Source: Microbacterium stercoris
Lineage (GTDB): Bacteria > Actinomycetota > Actinomycetes > Actinomycetales > Microbacteriaceae
DNA: 64,000 nucleotides
Direction: 5' to 3'
Assembly: GCF_017592545.1 (NCBI RefSeq)
Contig: NZ_JAGFOA010000001.1
Location: 781,587-845,586 of the forward strand
Below the pieces are notes generated by a model that searched no databases, was not told the DNA's origin, and was given only the letters and a program-made list of their open reading frames with translations. Shown in pieces: positions 35,868 to 44,203 of this stretch (positions are counted from its first letter, which is position 1; each line of letters starts with the position of its first letter). A program made the translations under genes and the position numbers.

Positions 35868-35873
35868 GGCACC

Positions 35874-35879
35874 ACCCTA
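35874..35879 (-). promoter_or_regulatory. -10 TAGGGT of the block A operon, leaderless type
   Basis: On the - strand TAGGGT ends six bases before the GTG at 35867. The divergent block B membrane gene has its own TATCGT at 35972-35977. Confidence 0.6.
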
Positions 35880-35971
35880 TTCGCGGCCCCCGGCCTCGCC
35901 GGCCCGACACCGCCGTACCCGGGCCGCCGCACCCGGCAGAGGTGCCCGCCGGGCGCGAGTGCCGTCGGCGC

Positions 35972-35977
35972 TATCGT
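35972..35977 (+). promoter_or_regulatory. -10 TATCGT of membrane protein B, leaderless type
   Basis: TATCGT ends six bases before the GTG at 35984, and no SD is in a useful position. Confidence 0.6.
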
Positions 35978-35983
35978 GAGCGG

Positions 35984-37249
35984 GTGCTCGGCATCCTCGT
36001 GACCACGGGTCGGCTGCTGCGGGACCACTGGCCCGCGCTGCTGGCCTGGTGCCTTGTGGGCATCGTCGGGCGCTACGCCGCCATCCAGGTGGCCGGGTTC
36101 GTCGGCGCCACCAGCGACATCGGCGGCGCGCTGCTGCTGCCGCTCGCGCCGCTGATTCAGTTGGTGTCATACGTTGCGATGCTGCTGGTGCTGCGAGACG
36201 GCCTGCGTCACCTCGGTGCCATCGCACCGCGCAGCGAGGACCGCGCCGAGCGGTTCGCCTCGTTCGTGCGTGCGCTGCGCGACGGCATCGTGCCCTTCGT
36301 CGCGCTCTACACCGCGTACAGCTACCTCGACGAGGACCGCCGCAGCTTCGCCTTGCGTGCCCTCGAGCGCCGCAGCGAGGTGGATGTCGTGGCGCTCGTG
36401 GGCGGCGACGGCGAGGCCATCGGGGGCGCCCCGCAGCACGACTTCGTCATCGGCACCGTGCTCATCTCGCCCGTGTCGGTGATCATCGTCGTGCTGGCCT
36501 TCGCCCTGCGGTGGGCGCTTGGCCGCGAGAAGGTGAAGAGCAACCCCTGGATCTCGCCGTTCACCGCCTACCTCGAGGCGCTCTGGGTCGTGCTGACGCT
36601 CATGATGCTGCTGGAAGCGGCCAACATCTTCTCGACATGGGCGTCCAGCCGCGTCGCGTGGGCGTGGTTCATCGACGTGCGTACGTGGCTGGGCGCCGTC
36701 TTCGCCCCCGCGATCTGGGTGTGGGACGGCGTCGCGTGGCTGATCGGCCAGATCGGCCAGATCGTGCTTCTGCCGCTCGCCTGGCTCGCGGTGGTCGGCG
36801 CGATCTACCGGATCGCGCTCGAAGCCGACATGCCCGATCTCACCGAGGGGCGCTTCACTCGCGTACGCAGCCACTCGGTCGTGCGCCGAGTCGAGAAGTC
36901 CCTGCGCTCGCGCCTCGAGCCCACCGCCTACGCGGTGCGCCTGATGTGGCGCGCTGGTCCCGCGCTCATCGGCGGGTTCGTGCTGCTGTTCGCGATCGTA
37001 CGCCTGCTGGATCCGCTGCTCACGTTCGCCCTGACCCGCATGATCGGTCCGCACGACTTCGACACCTTCTGGTTCGCGATCGGGAACGCGCTGTTCCTGA
37101 TCCCGGCCTTGCTGCTGCAGCCACTGCTCATCGCGCTGCTCGCGGGCACCTACGACGCGACACTGGTGAAGCTCGTGCCGCAGCAGCCCAGCGCGCCCGC
37201 GCCCGCGCCGGCGGATGTCCCGGCCGGGCCGGAGCTCACGGCACGCTGA
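35984..37249 (+). CDS. Polytopic membrane protein B of a duplicated block, unknown function
   Basis: This 421-residue membrane protein is a paralog of the protein at 32942, with the same segment layout: SYVAMLLVLRDGLRHL after the second helix, RLMWRAGPALIGG, IGPHD and FLIPALLLQPLLIALLAG near the end. It ends in a Pro/Ala-rich tail and overlaps the convergent gene by only 14 bp, against 132 bp in block A. The GTG start at 35984 is set by the leaderless promoter; longer in-frame starts run into the divergent promoter. The function is unknown, and a transporter-like or assembly role is speculation. Confidence 0.82.
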   Translation: MLGILVTTGRLLRDHWPALLAWCLVGIVGRYAAIQVAGFVGATSDIGGALLLPLAPLIQLVSYVAMLLVLRDGLRHLGAIAPRSEDRAERFASFVRALRDGIVPFVALYTAYSYLDEDRRSFALRALERRSEVDVVALVGGDGEAIGGAPQHDFVIGTVLISPVSVIIVVLAFALRWALGREKVKSNPWISPFTAYLEALWVVLTLMMLLEAANIFSTWASSRVAWAWFIDVRTWLGAVFAPAIWVWDGVAWLIGQIGQIVLLPLAWLAVVGAIYRIALEADMPDLTEGRFTRVRSHSVVRRVEKSLRSRLEPTAYAVRLMWRAGPALIGGFVLLFAIVRLLDPLLTFALTRMIGPHDFDTFWFAIGNALFLIPALLLQPLLIALLAGTYDATLVKLVPQQPSAPAPAPADVPAGPELTAR

Positions 37250-37751
37250 GGCGGAGGAACCGCGGCGCCTCGTCGGCCACGACCACCTCGATGAAGAACG
37301 GCCCCTCGGCGTCGGCGGGCACGAGGAAGGGCGCCGAGATCTCGTGCGGATCGGCGTTCGAGCTGTCGCAGAAGCTCACGAAGTCGCCCTCGATCGAGCC
37401 GTAGGTCTGCGCGATCCAGTGTCGGCCGGCTCCACCGTCCTCGCGCAGCGTCACCTCGCAGCCGTCGGGCTGGTCGGCCGGGATCAGATCGAACCGGGCG
37501 ACCAGCAGGCGCGCGTCCGGTGGCACGTCGTCGAAGTGCGCGTTCGTCTCGTCCGTGAGGCGCGCGCCGGCGAACTCGGCTCCGCCGAAGGTCGCCGATT
37601 CTCCCTCCGGCACCTCGATCGGCGACGTGGGCCGATACCCGTAGTACGTGATCCACTCCTGTCCGCCGACGACGATCACCGCGCTGGGAAGCAGCACGAG
37701 CAGGGCGCCCAGGGGAAGTGCGTTGCGGCGGAACCAGGTGCCGATGCTCAT
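37236..37751 (-). CDS. Block B protein 1: single-pass extracytoplasmic protein with two cysteines
   Basis: This 171-residue protein has an N-terminal helix (NALPLGALLVLLPSAVIVVG) and an outer domain with two cysteines (DGCEVTL and VSFCDSS). It ends in APFLVPADAEGPF and PRFLRLSVP. These features align with block A protein 1, so a shared disulfide and fold are likely. The ATG overlaps the preceding gene's stop by four bases. It is the last gene of the four-gene operon that starts at 39593. Confidence 0.75.
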   Translation of the reverse strand: MSIGTWFRRNALPLGALLVLLPSAVIVVGGQEWITYYGYRPTSPIEVPEGESATFGGAEFAGARLTDETNAHFDDVPPDARLLVARFDLIPADQPDGCEVTLREDGGAGRHWIAQTYGSIEGDFVSFCDSSNADPHEISAPFLVPADAEGPFFIEVVVADEAPRFLRLSVP

Positions 37752-38362
37752 TCGCTCCAGCTCCGATCCGCGATCTCGGCCTTCTGCGCGAAGGAGATCT
37801 CGGCGAGGTCGATGTCGAGCAGGATCGCGGAGTCGAGCTCCTCGTTGACGTCGTCGTAGCCGAATTCGAGCCGCGCGCGCTGACCCAGATCCTGTTCGCG
37901 CAGCTCGAAGGCCGCGGTGGCGCGGTGAGGCAGCCCGGCGGCGAGGCGCTCCTCCGGCGAGGAGAAGGAGGGACGCTCGCTCGGCGAGAAGGTTCGCTCG
38001 CCGATGTGGAGCTCGATCCGCTCCAGGTACGCGCCCGCCTCCTCAACCGTGGCCTGCGCGTCGAAGGTGACGAGCAGCCAGGGGCCCTCGCCGCTCCAAG
38101 CGTGCGCGTCCGAGAGCTCGGATGCCCCTGCGACCGCGCGCACGGTCACGATGAGGTTGTTGCCTTCGGCGGGCTCGCCGATCTGGGCGGACACGGGGAA
38201 CGACTGCCGAACCCACGAGTCGGGCGGGGTCAGCTGGGTGAGTCCCCAGGCCGCGAGCACCGAACCCAGGCCGATCAGCCAGGGCGCGATACGCGGCCAG
38301 GCCCCGGAGCGTGTGGCGGTGGGTGCGGCCGAGACGCGGCGCGGTGGCGGCGGAATGGTCAT
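37748..38362 (-). CDS. Block B protein 2: membrane-anchored extracytoplasmic protein
   Basis: This 204-residue protein has a Pro-rich N-terminus (TIPPPPRR), a membrane helix around residues 28-46 and a beta-rich outer domain. It is a paralog of block A protein 2, with shared patterns ERIELHIGERTFS and FGYDDVNEELDSAILLD. It overlaps both neighbours by four bases (ATGA on each side). No catalytic motif is seen, so a structural or ligand-binding role is more likely than an enzymatic one. Confidence 0.75.
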   Translation of the reverse strand: MTIPPPPRRVSAAPTATRSGAWPRIAPWLIGLGSVLAAWGLTQLTPPDSWVRQSFPVSAQIGEPAEGNNLIVTVRAVAGASELSDAHAWSGEGPWLLVTFDAQATVEEAGAYLERIELHIGERTFSPSERPSFSSPEERLAAGLPHRATAAFELREQDLGQRARLEFGYDDVNEELDSAILLDIDLAEISFAQKAEIADRSWSE

Positions 38363-39066
38363 CCTGCGTCCTCCTCGCCCGTGTCGTCGGCACCGGCGCC
38401 CACGTCCTCGACGGCCAGGTCGGCGACGGCGATCGGGCCGGCCTCCTCGGTGTCCCAGTAGCCGCCCTCCGAGTCCAGGAACTGCAGCTCGTACCAGGGC
38501 ACGTCGCCGATCGTCACGCGCAGGGTGTCGCCCTCGGCGAGCAGATCGGCGGGGATCGGCCACGTCACGACCGTCTCGACCGGGATGCCCGGCTGCAGCA
38601 CGGGCCGGACGGTGGCGTCGTCGAGCCGGGCGATCGACGGCTCGGTGGGTCCGCCGCCGTGGATGCGATCGGCGGGCAGGGCCGCCACCTGGATCGTCTC
38701 GTCGAGGTAGAGGTCGCTCGCGATCGGCTCGTTCGTGACATTTGTGAAGGTCACCGTGACGGCCAGGGTGCGCTCGCCCTCCTCCACGAAGGTGCCGGCG
38801 CCCTCGAGCTCGTCGATCAGCACGGCGCGGCCCAGCGACACGTCGAACTGGGAACCGTGGCTCACCTCGCCCGGCTCCAGCACGGGAAGATCCTGTGGGG
38901 CGTCATCGGGCGCCTCCTCGAGCCCACCGAAGCCGGCCGTGGCAAGCAGCGCGCCGCCGATGAGCAGCGGAGTCGCGAACTTGGTGGCAAGAGCGGCGCC
39001 GGACGACCGGGCCATCTTCCACGCCCGCCTGCCGCGCGAGCGCACGGAGCCCTCCGGCTCATTCAC
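38359..39066 (-). CDS. Block B protein 3: membrane-anchored extracytoplasmic protein
   Basis: This 235-residue protein has a basic N-terminus, a membrane helix around residues 23-41 (ALATKFATPLLIGGALLATA) and an outer domain beginning LPVLEPGEVSHGSQFDVSL. It is a paralog of block A protein 3. It ends in an acidic tail (DVGAGADDTGEEDAG). The GTG at 39066 overlaps the stop of the DUF1990 gene by four bases; an internal ATG, 20 codons later, just before the helix, is an alternative start. Confidence 0.74.
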   Translation of the reverse strand: MNEPEGSVRSRGRRAWKMARSSGAALATKFATPLLIGGALLATAGFGGLEEAPDDAPQDLPVLEPGEVSHGSQFDVSLGRAVLIDELEGAGTFVEEGERTLAVTVTFTNVTNEPIASDLYLDETIQVAALPADRIHGGGPTEPSIARLDDATVRPVLQPGIPVETVVTWPIPADLLAEGDTLRVTIGDVPWYELQFLDSEGGYWDTEEAGPIAVADLAVEDVGAGADDTGEEDAG

Positions 39067-39593
39067 GCGCGCCCCCCGCTCCCCGGCATCAGCGCCCGCA
39101 GGTAGCGGTCGGTGTAGATGCGCTGCATCAGCAGCACGGCGGGGTAGCTCGCCCAGAACAGCCAGCTCGCCGGGCGCGAGAACGCCCGGATGCGCAGCCA
39201 GACGGATCCGTCGTCGTCGCGCTCGACGAGGAACAGCTCCTCGCCTCGCTCGGGGTGCCTCCGGAGCGTGCCGTAGGCGAAGCCGCGCGCCCGCGGTTCG
39301 TCGACGACGTACACCACGCGGGCGGGCACATCCCGGGGCCACAGGCCGATGCGCATGATCGCGACGTCATCGGGGCGCAGCTCGCCGCCGTGTGGCGCGG
39401 ACACGCGGATGCCGGATCGCCGCTGGATGTCCCAGGTCACCACAGCGTCGCCCGCGGCGCGCCAGAGGTCGTCGCCCTCGCCCAGGCGCACGCGGCGGTC
39501 GATCGCGCGATAGCCGCGCGGCGGGCGCTCCACGAGATCGTCGCGCCGCGTGGCCCCGATCTCCTCGTAGGTGAAGGCGTCCCCCGTTCGCAT
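39063..39593 (-). CDS. DUF1990 family protein, head of the block B operon
   Basis: This 176-residue protein matches DUF1990: YRAIDRRVRLGEGDDLWRAAGDA at the start region, a central VVYVVDEPRARGFAYGTL with HPERGEELF following, and a final helix ending in RIYTDRYLRAL. The family's biochemical role is unknown. It may have a SRPBCC/START-like fold. It is coupled by a four-base overlap to block B protein 3, and has no homolog in block A. A CAAGAT -10 lies six bases before its ATG. Confidence 0.85.
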   Translation of the reverse strand: MRTGDAFTYEEIGATRRDDLVERPPRGYRAIDRRVRLGEGDDLWRAAGDAVVTWDIQRRSGIRVSAPHGGELRPDDVAIMRIGLWPRDVPARVVYVVDEPRARGFAYGTLRRHPERGEELFLVERDDDGSVWLRIRAFSRPASWLFWASYPAVLLMQRIYTDRYLRALMPGSGGRA

Positions 39594-39599
39594 GCGCCC

Positions 39600-39605
39600 A
39601 TCTTG
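39600..39605 (-). promoter_or_regulatory. -10 CAAGAT of the DUF1990 operon, leaderless type
   Basis: On the - strand the promoter reads TGACAAGATGGGCGCATG. The same outline, TGACAGGATCGGCGCATG, precedes the hydrolase gene at 48098. Confidence 0.5.
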
Positions 39606-39706
39606 TCAGCGTCCTCGTGCACGGGCGACGGGCAGGCGAACCCCGCCCGCGACATGCCTCGCTGGGATATCGCCTCGCGTTCTGCCGCGAACTCGTGCGC
39701 CGAACC

Positions 39707-39712
39707 TAGGCT
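39707..39712 (+). promoter_or_regulatory. -10 TAGGCT of putA, leaderless type
   Basis: TAGGCT ends six bases before the ATG at 39719, which favours that start over the GTG at 39713. Confidence 0.6.
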
Positions 39713-39718
39713 GTGGCC

Positions 39719-42700
39719 ATGGCCGACGATCTCGACCCGATTCCCTCGGATGAGGCCGCCTCCGCCCACCTCGTGGAGGCCGCCGTGTCCCTCGCCCAGC
39801 GCTGGGTGACCGAAGCCGCGAGCGCGGAGGCGGATCCGTCCGCCCAGCGCCTCGCCGACGTGCTGCAGGATCCTCAGGGGCTGCCGTTCACGCTCGGATT
39901 CGTCGACGGGGTGATGCGCCCCGAGAGTCCGGGCGCCGCCGCGGCGAACCTGCAGCGGGTGGCTCCCCTCGTGCCCGGGTTCCTGCCGGGGTGGATGCGC
40001 CTGGCGGTGAAGGCGGGCGGCGCCGTGGCGCCGATCCTGCCCCTCCCGACGGTGCCCATCGCCCGGCGCGTGCTGCGCGAGATGGTGGGCCACCTCATCG
40101 TCGACGCGCGGCCCGAGAAGCTCGGCCCGGCGATCGCGAAGCTGCGGGAGGGCGGCGCGCGGCTCAACCTCAACCTGCTCGGCGAGGCCGTGCTGGGTGA
40201 GGAGGAGGCGCAGCGGCGGCTCGAGGGCATCCGGGTGCTCGTCGAGCGCGACGACGTCGACTACGTGTCGGTCAAGGTGTCGGCGATCGCCAGCCACCTG
40301 TCGATGTGGGCGTTCGACGAGACGGTCGACATGGTGGTCGAACGGCTGCGTCCGCTGTACCGGTCGGCGGCGCGTCACGGCACCTTCCTGAACCTCGACA
40401 TGGAGGAGTACCGCGACCTGCACCTCACGATCGCGGTGTTCCAGCGGCTGCTCGCCGAACCCGAGCTCGAGGGCTACCGCGGCGGCATCGTGCTGCAGGC
40501 CTACCTGCCCGATGCGCTCCCGGCGCTGGAGGGCCTCACCGATTGGGCCCGCGCCCGCGTCGAGGACGGCGGGGCGCCCATCAAGGTGCGCCTCGTGAAG
40601 GGCGCGAACCTCGCGATGGAGAAGGTCGACGCCGCGATGCACGGCTGGCCGCTCGCGACCCACGCGTCCAAGCGCGACAGCGACGCGTCCTACCTGCGCT
40701 GCCTGGACTACGCGCTGCGACCGGATCGCGTCGCCGCCGTGAACGTGGGCGTCGCCGGGCACAACCTCTTCGACATCGCCTACGCCTGGCTGCTCGCCGG
40801 CGAGCGCGGTGCGCGCGAGGGCATCGAGTTCGAGATGCTGCTCGGCATGGCGCAGGGCCAGGTCGAGGCGGTCGCCCGCGATGTCGGCCACGTGCTGCTG
40901 TACGTGCCGGTGGTCGCTCCCGGAGAGTTCGACGTGGCCATCAGCTACCTCGTGCGCCGCCTCGACGAGGCCGCCTCCTCCGAGAACTTCCTCTCGGCCG
41001 CGTTCGAGATGGCCACGCGGCCGTCACTGTTCACGCGCGAGCGCGACCGGTTCCTCGCGTCGGTGGCGCGCGCGGCGGATCCCTCGCTGCCGGTCGGCCC
41101 CAACCGGATGCAGGATCGCCGCGACGCGCCGTCCTCCGGCGAGCTCGCATCGCGCGACGACTGGGACGACGACGTCACCAGCCTCATCCCCGTGATGGAT
41201 CTGAGCCGCGGCTCCTCGACGCCCGCCCTGGCGACCGCCGAGGACACCGTCGCCCTCGACGTGGCCGACGAGCTGCGCGCGGTCGCCCAGGCGCCCGACT
41301 TCGTCGAGACCGCCGTGTTCTCGCAGCGCGAGGTGGGGCGCGCCGTGGGCGCACCCGGCTTCCAGAACGCCCCCGACACCGATCCGGCGCTCCCCGCCAA
41401 CCGGGAGTGGGCCGGGCGGATCCTGGACCGCATCCCCTCGTCCACGGCCGGTGACACCACCATCGAGGCGGCCCGGATCACCTCGGCCACCGCTCTCGAG
41501 GAGGTCATCGTGCGGGTGCGCGGGGCCGGGGCCGAGTGGGGCCGGAGGCCCGCCGCCGACCGCAGCGCGGTGCTGCAGCGGGCGGCGCGGGCCCTCGAGG
41601 CCCGGCGCGGCGAGCTCATCGAGGTGGCCGCGTCCGAGACGGGGAAGGTGTTCGCGGAGGCCGATGTCGAGGTCTCCGAGGCCGTCGACTTCGCGAACTA
41701 CTACGCCGCCACCGCGCGCGAGCTCGACCGGGTGCCCGGTGCGGTCTTCGAGCCGTCGCAGCTCACGGTCGTCGCGCCGCCCTGGAACTTCCCCGTCGCG
41801 ATCCCGGCCGGAGGGGTGCTCGCCGCACTCGCCGCGGGATCCGGTGTGGTGTTCAAGCCCGCACCCCAGGCTCGGCGGTGCGCGGCCGTTGTGGCAGAGG
41901 CGCTGTGGGCCGCCGGAGTGCCGCGCGACGTGCTGGCGCTCGTCGACATCTCGGAGGGCGACCTCGGTCGCCAGCTGATCGCGCACGAGGCGGTCGACCG
42001 GGTCATCCTCACCGGCGCGTGGGAGACGGCGAAGCTGTTCCGCAGCTGGCGGCCCGAGCTCCCGCTGCTCGCCGAGACCAGCGGCAAGAACGCGATGATC
42101 GTCACACCCACCGCCGACCTCGACCTCGCGGCGGGCGACCTCGTGCGCAGCGCGTTCGGACACGCCGGCCAGAAGTGCTCGGCGGCATCCCTCGCGATCC
42201 TCGTGGGTCCCGTCGGCCGGTCGCGCCGGTTCGCCCGGCAGCTCGTCGACGCGACGACCTCTCTGCGCATGGGGCCGCCGTCCGATCCGCTGGCCGAGAT
42301 CGGGCCCGTGATCGAGGTGCCGCAGCCGGGCGGCAAGCTCGAGTGGGCGCTGACGACTCTCGGGGAGGGCGAGCAGTGGCTCGTCGAGCCTCGGCGCCTG
42401 GGTGACCTCGGCTGGGACTACGAGGAGGGACGGTTCTGGACCCCCGGAATCCGCGTCGGCGTGCGTCCCGGATCGCGCTTCCACCGCGAGGAGTTCTTCG
42501 GGCCGGTGCTCGGCATCATGCACGCGCCGACGCTCGAGCGGGCGATCGAACTGCAGAACGCGGTCGACTACGGCCTCACCGCCGGCCTCTACACGCAGTC
42601 GCCCGACGACCTGGCGCTCTGGCTCGACCGGGTGGAGGCGGGCAACCTCTACGTGAACCGCGGCATCACCGGGGCGATCGTGCAGCGGCAGCCGTTCGGC

Positions 42701-43483
42701 GGCTGGAAGCGCTCATCGGTCGGCGCCGGGGCGAAGGCCGGCGGCCCGAACTACCTGATCGGGCTCGGATCCTGGCGTCCCTCGTCCGGCGGCCCCTCGG
42801 GCGCCGCGCTCTCGCTGCGGGGACTCGACACCCGCATCGTCGCGCTGCTCGAGGCCGCGCAGCGCTCGGTGTCCGCCGACGACTTCGACTTCCTGCGCCG
42901 GGCCGCGCTGTCCGACGCGATCGCCTGGGAGAAGGAGTTCGGGCAGGTGCGCGACGTCTCCCAGCTGGGTGTCGAGCGCAACCTGTTCCGCTACCGCCCC
43001 ACGGTGGTGGCCGTGCGCGCCACGGGGGATGCCACGTGGCAGTCGGTGCTGCGCGTGGTGATCGCGGGCGTGCGCGCGGGCGGCGAGTTCGCCCTCTCCA
43101 CGCCGGTCGGCCTCCCCGCCGACGTGCGCCGGGTGCTCGGCGAGCTGGACATCCCCGTGTACGTCGAGACCGACGCCGAGTGGGTGTCGCGCGTCGCCGG
43201 CCGCCCGGCCGAATCCGCCGTGTCCGCCGAGTCGGTGGGCTCGCAGATCGCCCCGCTCGGGCGCGCCACCCGCGTGCGCCTGGTCGGCTCGCCCGACGCG
43301 CTCGCCTCGCTGCGCACCCTGCTCGCCGAGGGTGTGGAGGGCGATCCGGATCTCGCCGTCTACGCGGGCGACGTCACCACGGCGGGCCGCATCGAGCTGC
43401 TGCCGTTCCTGCGCGAGCAGTCGATCACCATCACCGCCCACCGCTTCGGCAACCCCGACGCCTGGTCGGCGGAGGTCATCTAG
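39719..43483 (+). CDS. putA: Bifunctional proline dehydrogenase / L-glutamate gamma-semialdehyde dehydrogenase PutA
   Basis: This 1254-residue enzyme oxidises proline to glutamate in two channelled steps. The flavin-dependent proline dehydrogenase barrel covers about residues 100-420 (LNLDMEEYRDLHLT, VRLVKGANL, GVAGHNLFD, LLGMAQGQ). The NAD-dependent aldehyde dehydrogenase covers about 560-1010, with the base Glu786 in LLAETSGKNA and the nucleophile Cys820 in HAGQKCSAAS. A C-terminal ALDH-superfamily-like extension follows to residue 1254. There is no N-terminal ribbon-helix-helix domain, so it is not a self-repressing PutA. Its last 41 bp are duplicated after the next ORF. Confidence 0.97.
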   Translation: MADDLDPIPSDEAASAHLVEAAVSLAQRWVTEAASAEADPSAQRLADVLQDPQGLPFTLGFVDGVMRPESPGAAAANLQRVAPLVPGFLPGWMRLAVKAGGAVAPILPLPTVPIARRVLREMVGHLIVDARPEKLGPAIAKLREGGARLNLNLLGEAVLGEEEAQRRLEGIRVLVERDDVDYVSVKVSAIASHLSMWAFDETVDMVVERLRPLYRSAARHGTFLNLDMEEYRDLHLTIAVFQRLLAEPELEGYRGGIVLQAYLPDALPALEGLTDWARARVEDGGAPIKVRLVKGANLAMEKVDAAMHGWPLATHASKRDSDASYLRCLDYALRPDRVAAVNVGVAGHNLFDIAYAWLLAGERGAREGIEFEMLLGMAQGQVEAVARDVGHVLLYVPVVAPGEFDVAISYLVRRLDEAASSENFLSAAFEMATRPSLFTRERDRFLASVARAADPSLPVGPNRMQDRRDAPSSGELASRDDWDDDVTSLIPVMDLSRGSSTPALATAEDTVALDVADELRAVAQAPDFVETAVFSQREVGRAVGAPGFQNAPDTDPALPANREWAGRILDRIPSSTAGDTTIEAARITSATALEEVIVRVRGAGAEWGRRPAADRSAVLQRAARALEARRGELIEVAASETGKVFAEADVEVSEAVDFANYYAATARELDRVPGAVFEPSQLTVVAPPWNFPVAIPAGGVLAALAAGSGVVFKPAPQARRCAAVVAEALWAAGVPRDVLALVDISEGDLGRQLIAHEAVDRVILTGAWETAKLFRSWRPELPLLAETSGKNAMIVTPTADLDLAAGDLVRSAFGHAGQKCSAASLAILVGPVGRSRRFARQLVDATTSLRMGPPSDPLAEIGPVIEVPQPGGKLEWALTTLGEGEQWLVEPRRLGDLGWDYEEGRFWTPGIRVGVRPGSRFHREEFFGPVLGIMHAPTLERAIELQNAVDYGLTAGLYTQSPDDLALWLDRVEAGNLYVNRGITGAIVQRQPFGGWKRSSVGAGAKAGGPNYLIGLGSWRPSSGGPSGAALSLRGLDTRIVALLEAAQRSVSADDFDFLRRAALSDAIAWEKEFGQVRDVSQLGVERNLFRYRPTVVAVRATGDATWQSVLRVVIAGVRAGGEFALSTPVGLPADVRRVLGELDIPVYVETDAEWVSRVAGRPAESAVSAESVGSQIAPLGRATRVRLVGSPDALASLRTLLAEGVEGDPDLAVYAGDVTTAGRIELLPFLREQSITITAHRFGNPDAWSAEVI

Positions 43484-43485
43484 CC
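43445..43485 (+). repeat. Left copy of a 41-bp direct repeat (putA 3' end)
   Basis: It covers the last 12 codons of putA, the TAG stop and two more bases. It contains GGAGGT at 43471-43476, which serves as Shine-Dalgarno for the GTG that begins directly after it. Confidence 0.92.
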
Positions 43486-43830
43486 GTGAGGAAGCCGATA
43501 GAGGAGCGCCGCGAGCTCATGCGCGCGCTTGTGGCGCACGCGCGGTCGTTGGTCGGAGATCGGGCGACTGTCGAACTGGAGGAGTTCGAGGGGCCATCGG
43601 ACGACCGGCACATTCAGATGCTCGTGACTCCGCGCACGCTCGGCGCTCTTTCGGTGGGGGTCATCGCCGATGATGAGTGGCTCATCCTGGATGTGGGCGA
43701 GCGGTGGGGATGGGAGCCGGACTACAGCTCCGAGGGGCTCGAGTTCGTGAAGGCGACCCTGGAGCGCACGGTACAAGGTGTCGGCCCCCGTCGTCGGCTC
43801 CTGCCGACGCGCACCTTCCCGGCCTATTGA
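43486..43830 (+). CDS. Orphan 114-residue protein, apparently inserted at the putA stop
   Basis: This small soluble, acidic protein has no recognised family. It begins RKPIEERRELMRAL and ends with an Arg-rich RRRLLPTRTFPAY. Its start codon directly follows one copy of the 41-bp putA-end repeat and its stop codon directly precedes the other copy. GGAGGT in the left repeat gives a good SD, and putA's stop is two bases upstream, so it is coupled to putA. Codons ATA, GTA, CAA, ATT, CTT, CCA and TAT are unlike the neighbours and suggest horizontal acquisition. An immunity- or accessory-type cassette is possible but unproven. Confidence 0.75.
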   Translation: MRKPIEERRELMRALVAHARSLVGDRATVELEEFEGPSDDRHIQMLVTPRTLGALSVGVIADDEWLILDVGERWGWEPDYSSEGLEFVKATLERTVQGVGPRRRLLPTRTFPAY

Positions 43831-43871
43831 TTCGGCAACCCGGGCGCCTGGTCGGCGGAGGTGATCTAGCC
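43831..43871 (+). repeat. Right copy of the 41-bp direct repeat (putA 3' end)
   Basis: It matches the left copy at 38 of 41 positions. In the putA frame it still reads FGNPGAWSAEVI and stop, against FGNPDAWSAEVI in putA itself, so it looks like a second or original gene end and not random similarity. Confidence 0.9.
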
Positions 43872-43881
43872 CGCCCGGATC

Positions 43882-43949
43882 CGGAGGGGATCTCGAATCC
43901 GGAGGGCGCGATCCCGGATCCGCGCCCTCCGGATCCGGGATCCCCTCCG
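43882..43949 (+). terminator. Very long hairpin terminator after putA and the orphan ORF
   Basis: A 29-bp stem (43882-43910 with 43921-43949) has only two mismatches, both G.U-compatible in RNA. The loop has 10 nt, and TTTCC follows. It should end the putA transcript. Confidence 0.85.
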
Positions 43950-44031
43950 TTTCCGCCCCCGGCCCCGGCCCCCGCCCGGAGCCCCGCCGCGACCTCGCCT
44001 GCGGGCCTAGCCCCGGGCCCGCCCGCGGGCC

Positions 44032-44037
44032 TAGCGT
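44032..44037 (+). promoter_or_regulatory. -10 TAGCGT of the small membrane protein gene
   Basis: TAGCGT ends seven bases before the ATG at 44045. It supports a real gene that is too small for most gene finders. Confidence 0.55.
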
Positions 44038-44044
44038 GGGCGGC

Positions 44045-44203
44045 ATGGAGATCACGGTGCTGCTGGTGGGAGTCGCCGTGCTGAGCGCGCTGGTGCTCGG
44101 CATCGCCGGGGTTGTGGTGGTGACCCTGCTGATGCTGGCGCGTCAGCGCCGCCGCGAGCACCCGCCGACGCCCAACCCGCTGAAGCTGCGCAACCGCGCC
44201 TGA
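44045..44203 (+). CDS. Small single-pass membrane protein, 52 residues
   Basis: The protein begins MEITVLLVGVAVLSALVLG. One long hydrophobic helix (about residues 4-31) is followed by a basic cytoplasmic tail, ARQRRREHPPTPNPLKLRNR. Support comes from the codon pattern, the -10 hexamer at leaderless spacing and the isolated position between a terminator and the next gene. The function is unknown. Confidence 0.65.
   Translation: MEITVLLVGVAVLSALVLGIAGVVVVTLLMLARQRRREHPPTPNPLKLRNRA

Noticed and set aside
43036..43485. In-frame extension of the orphan 114-residue ORF upstream into putA
   Set aside because: This part is an alternate frame of PutA; the SD in the 41-bp repeat and the change in codon use mark the start at 43486.
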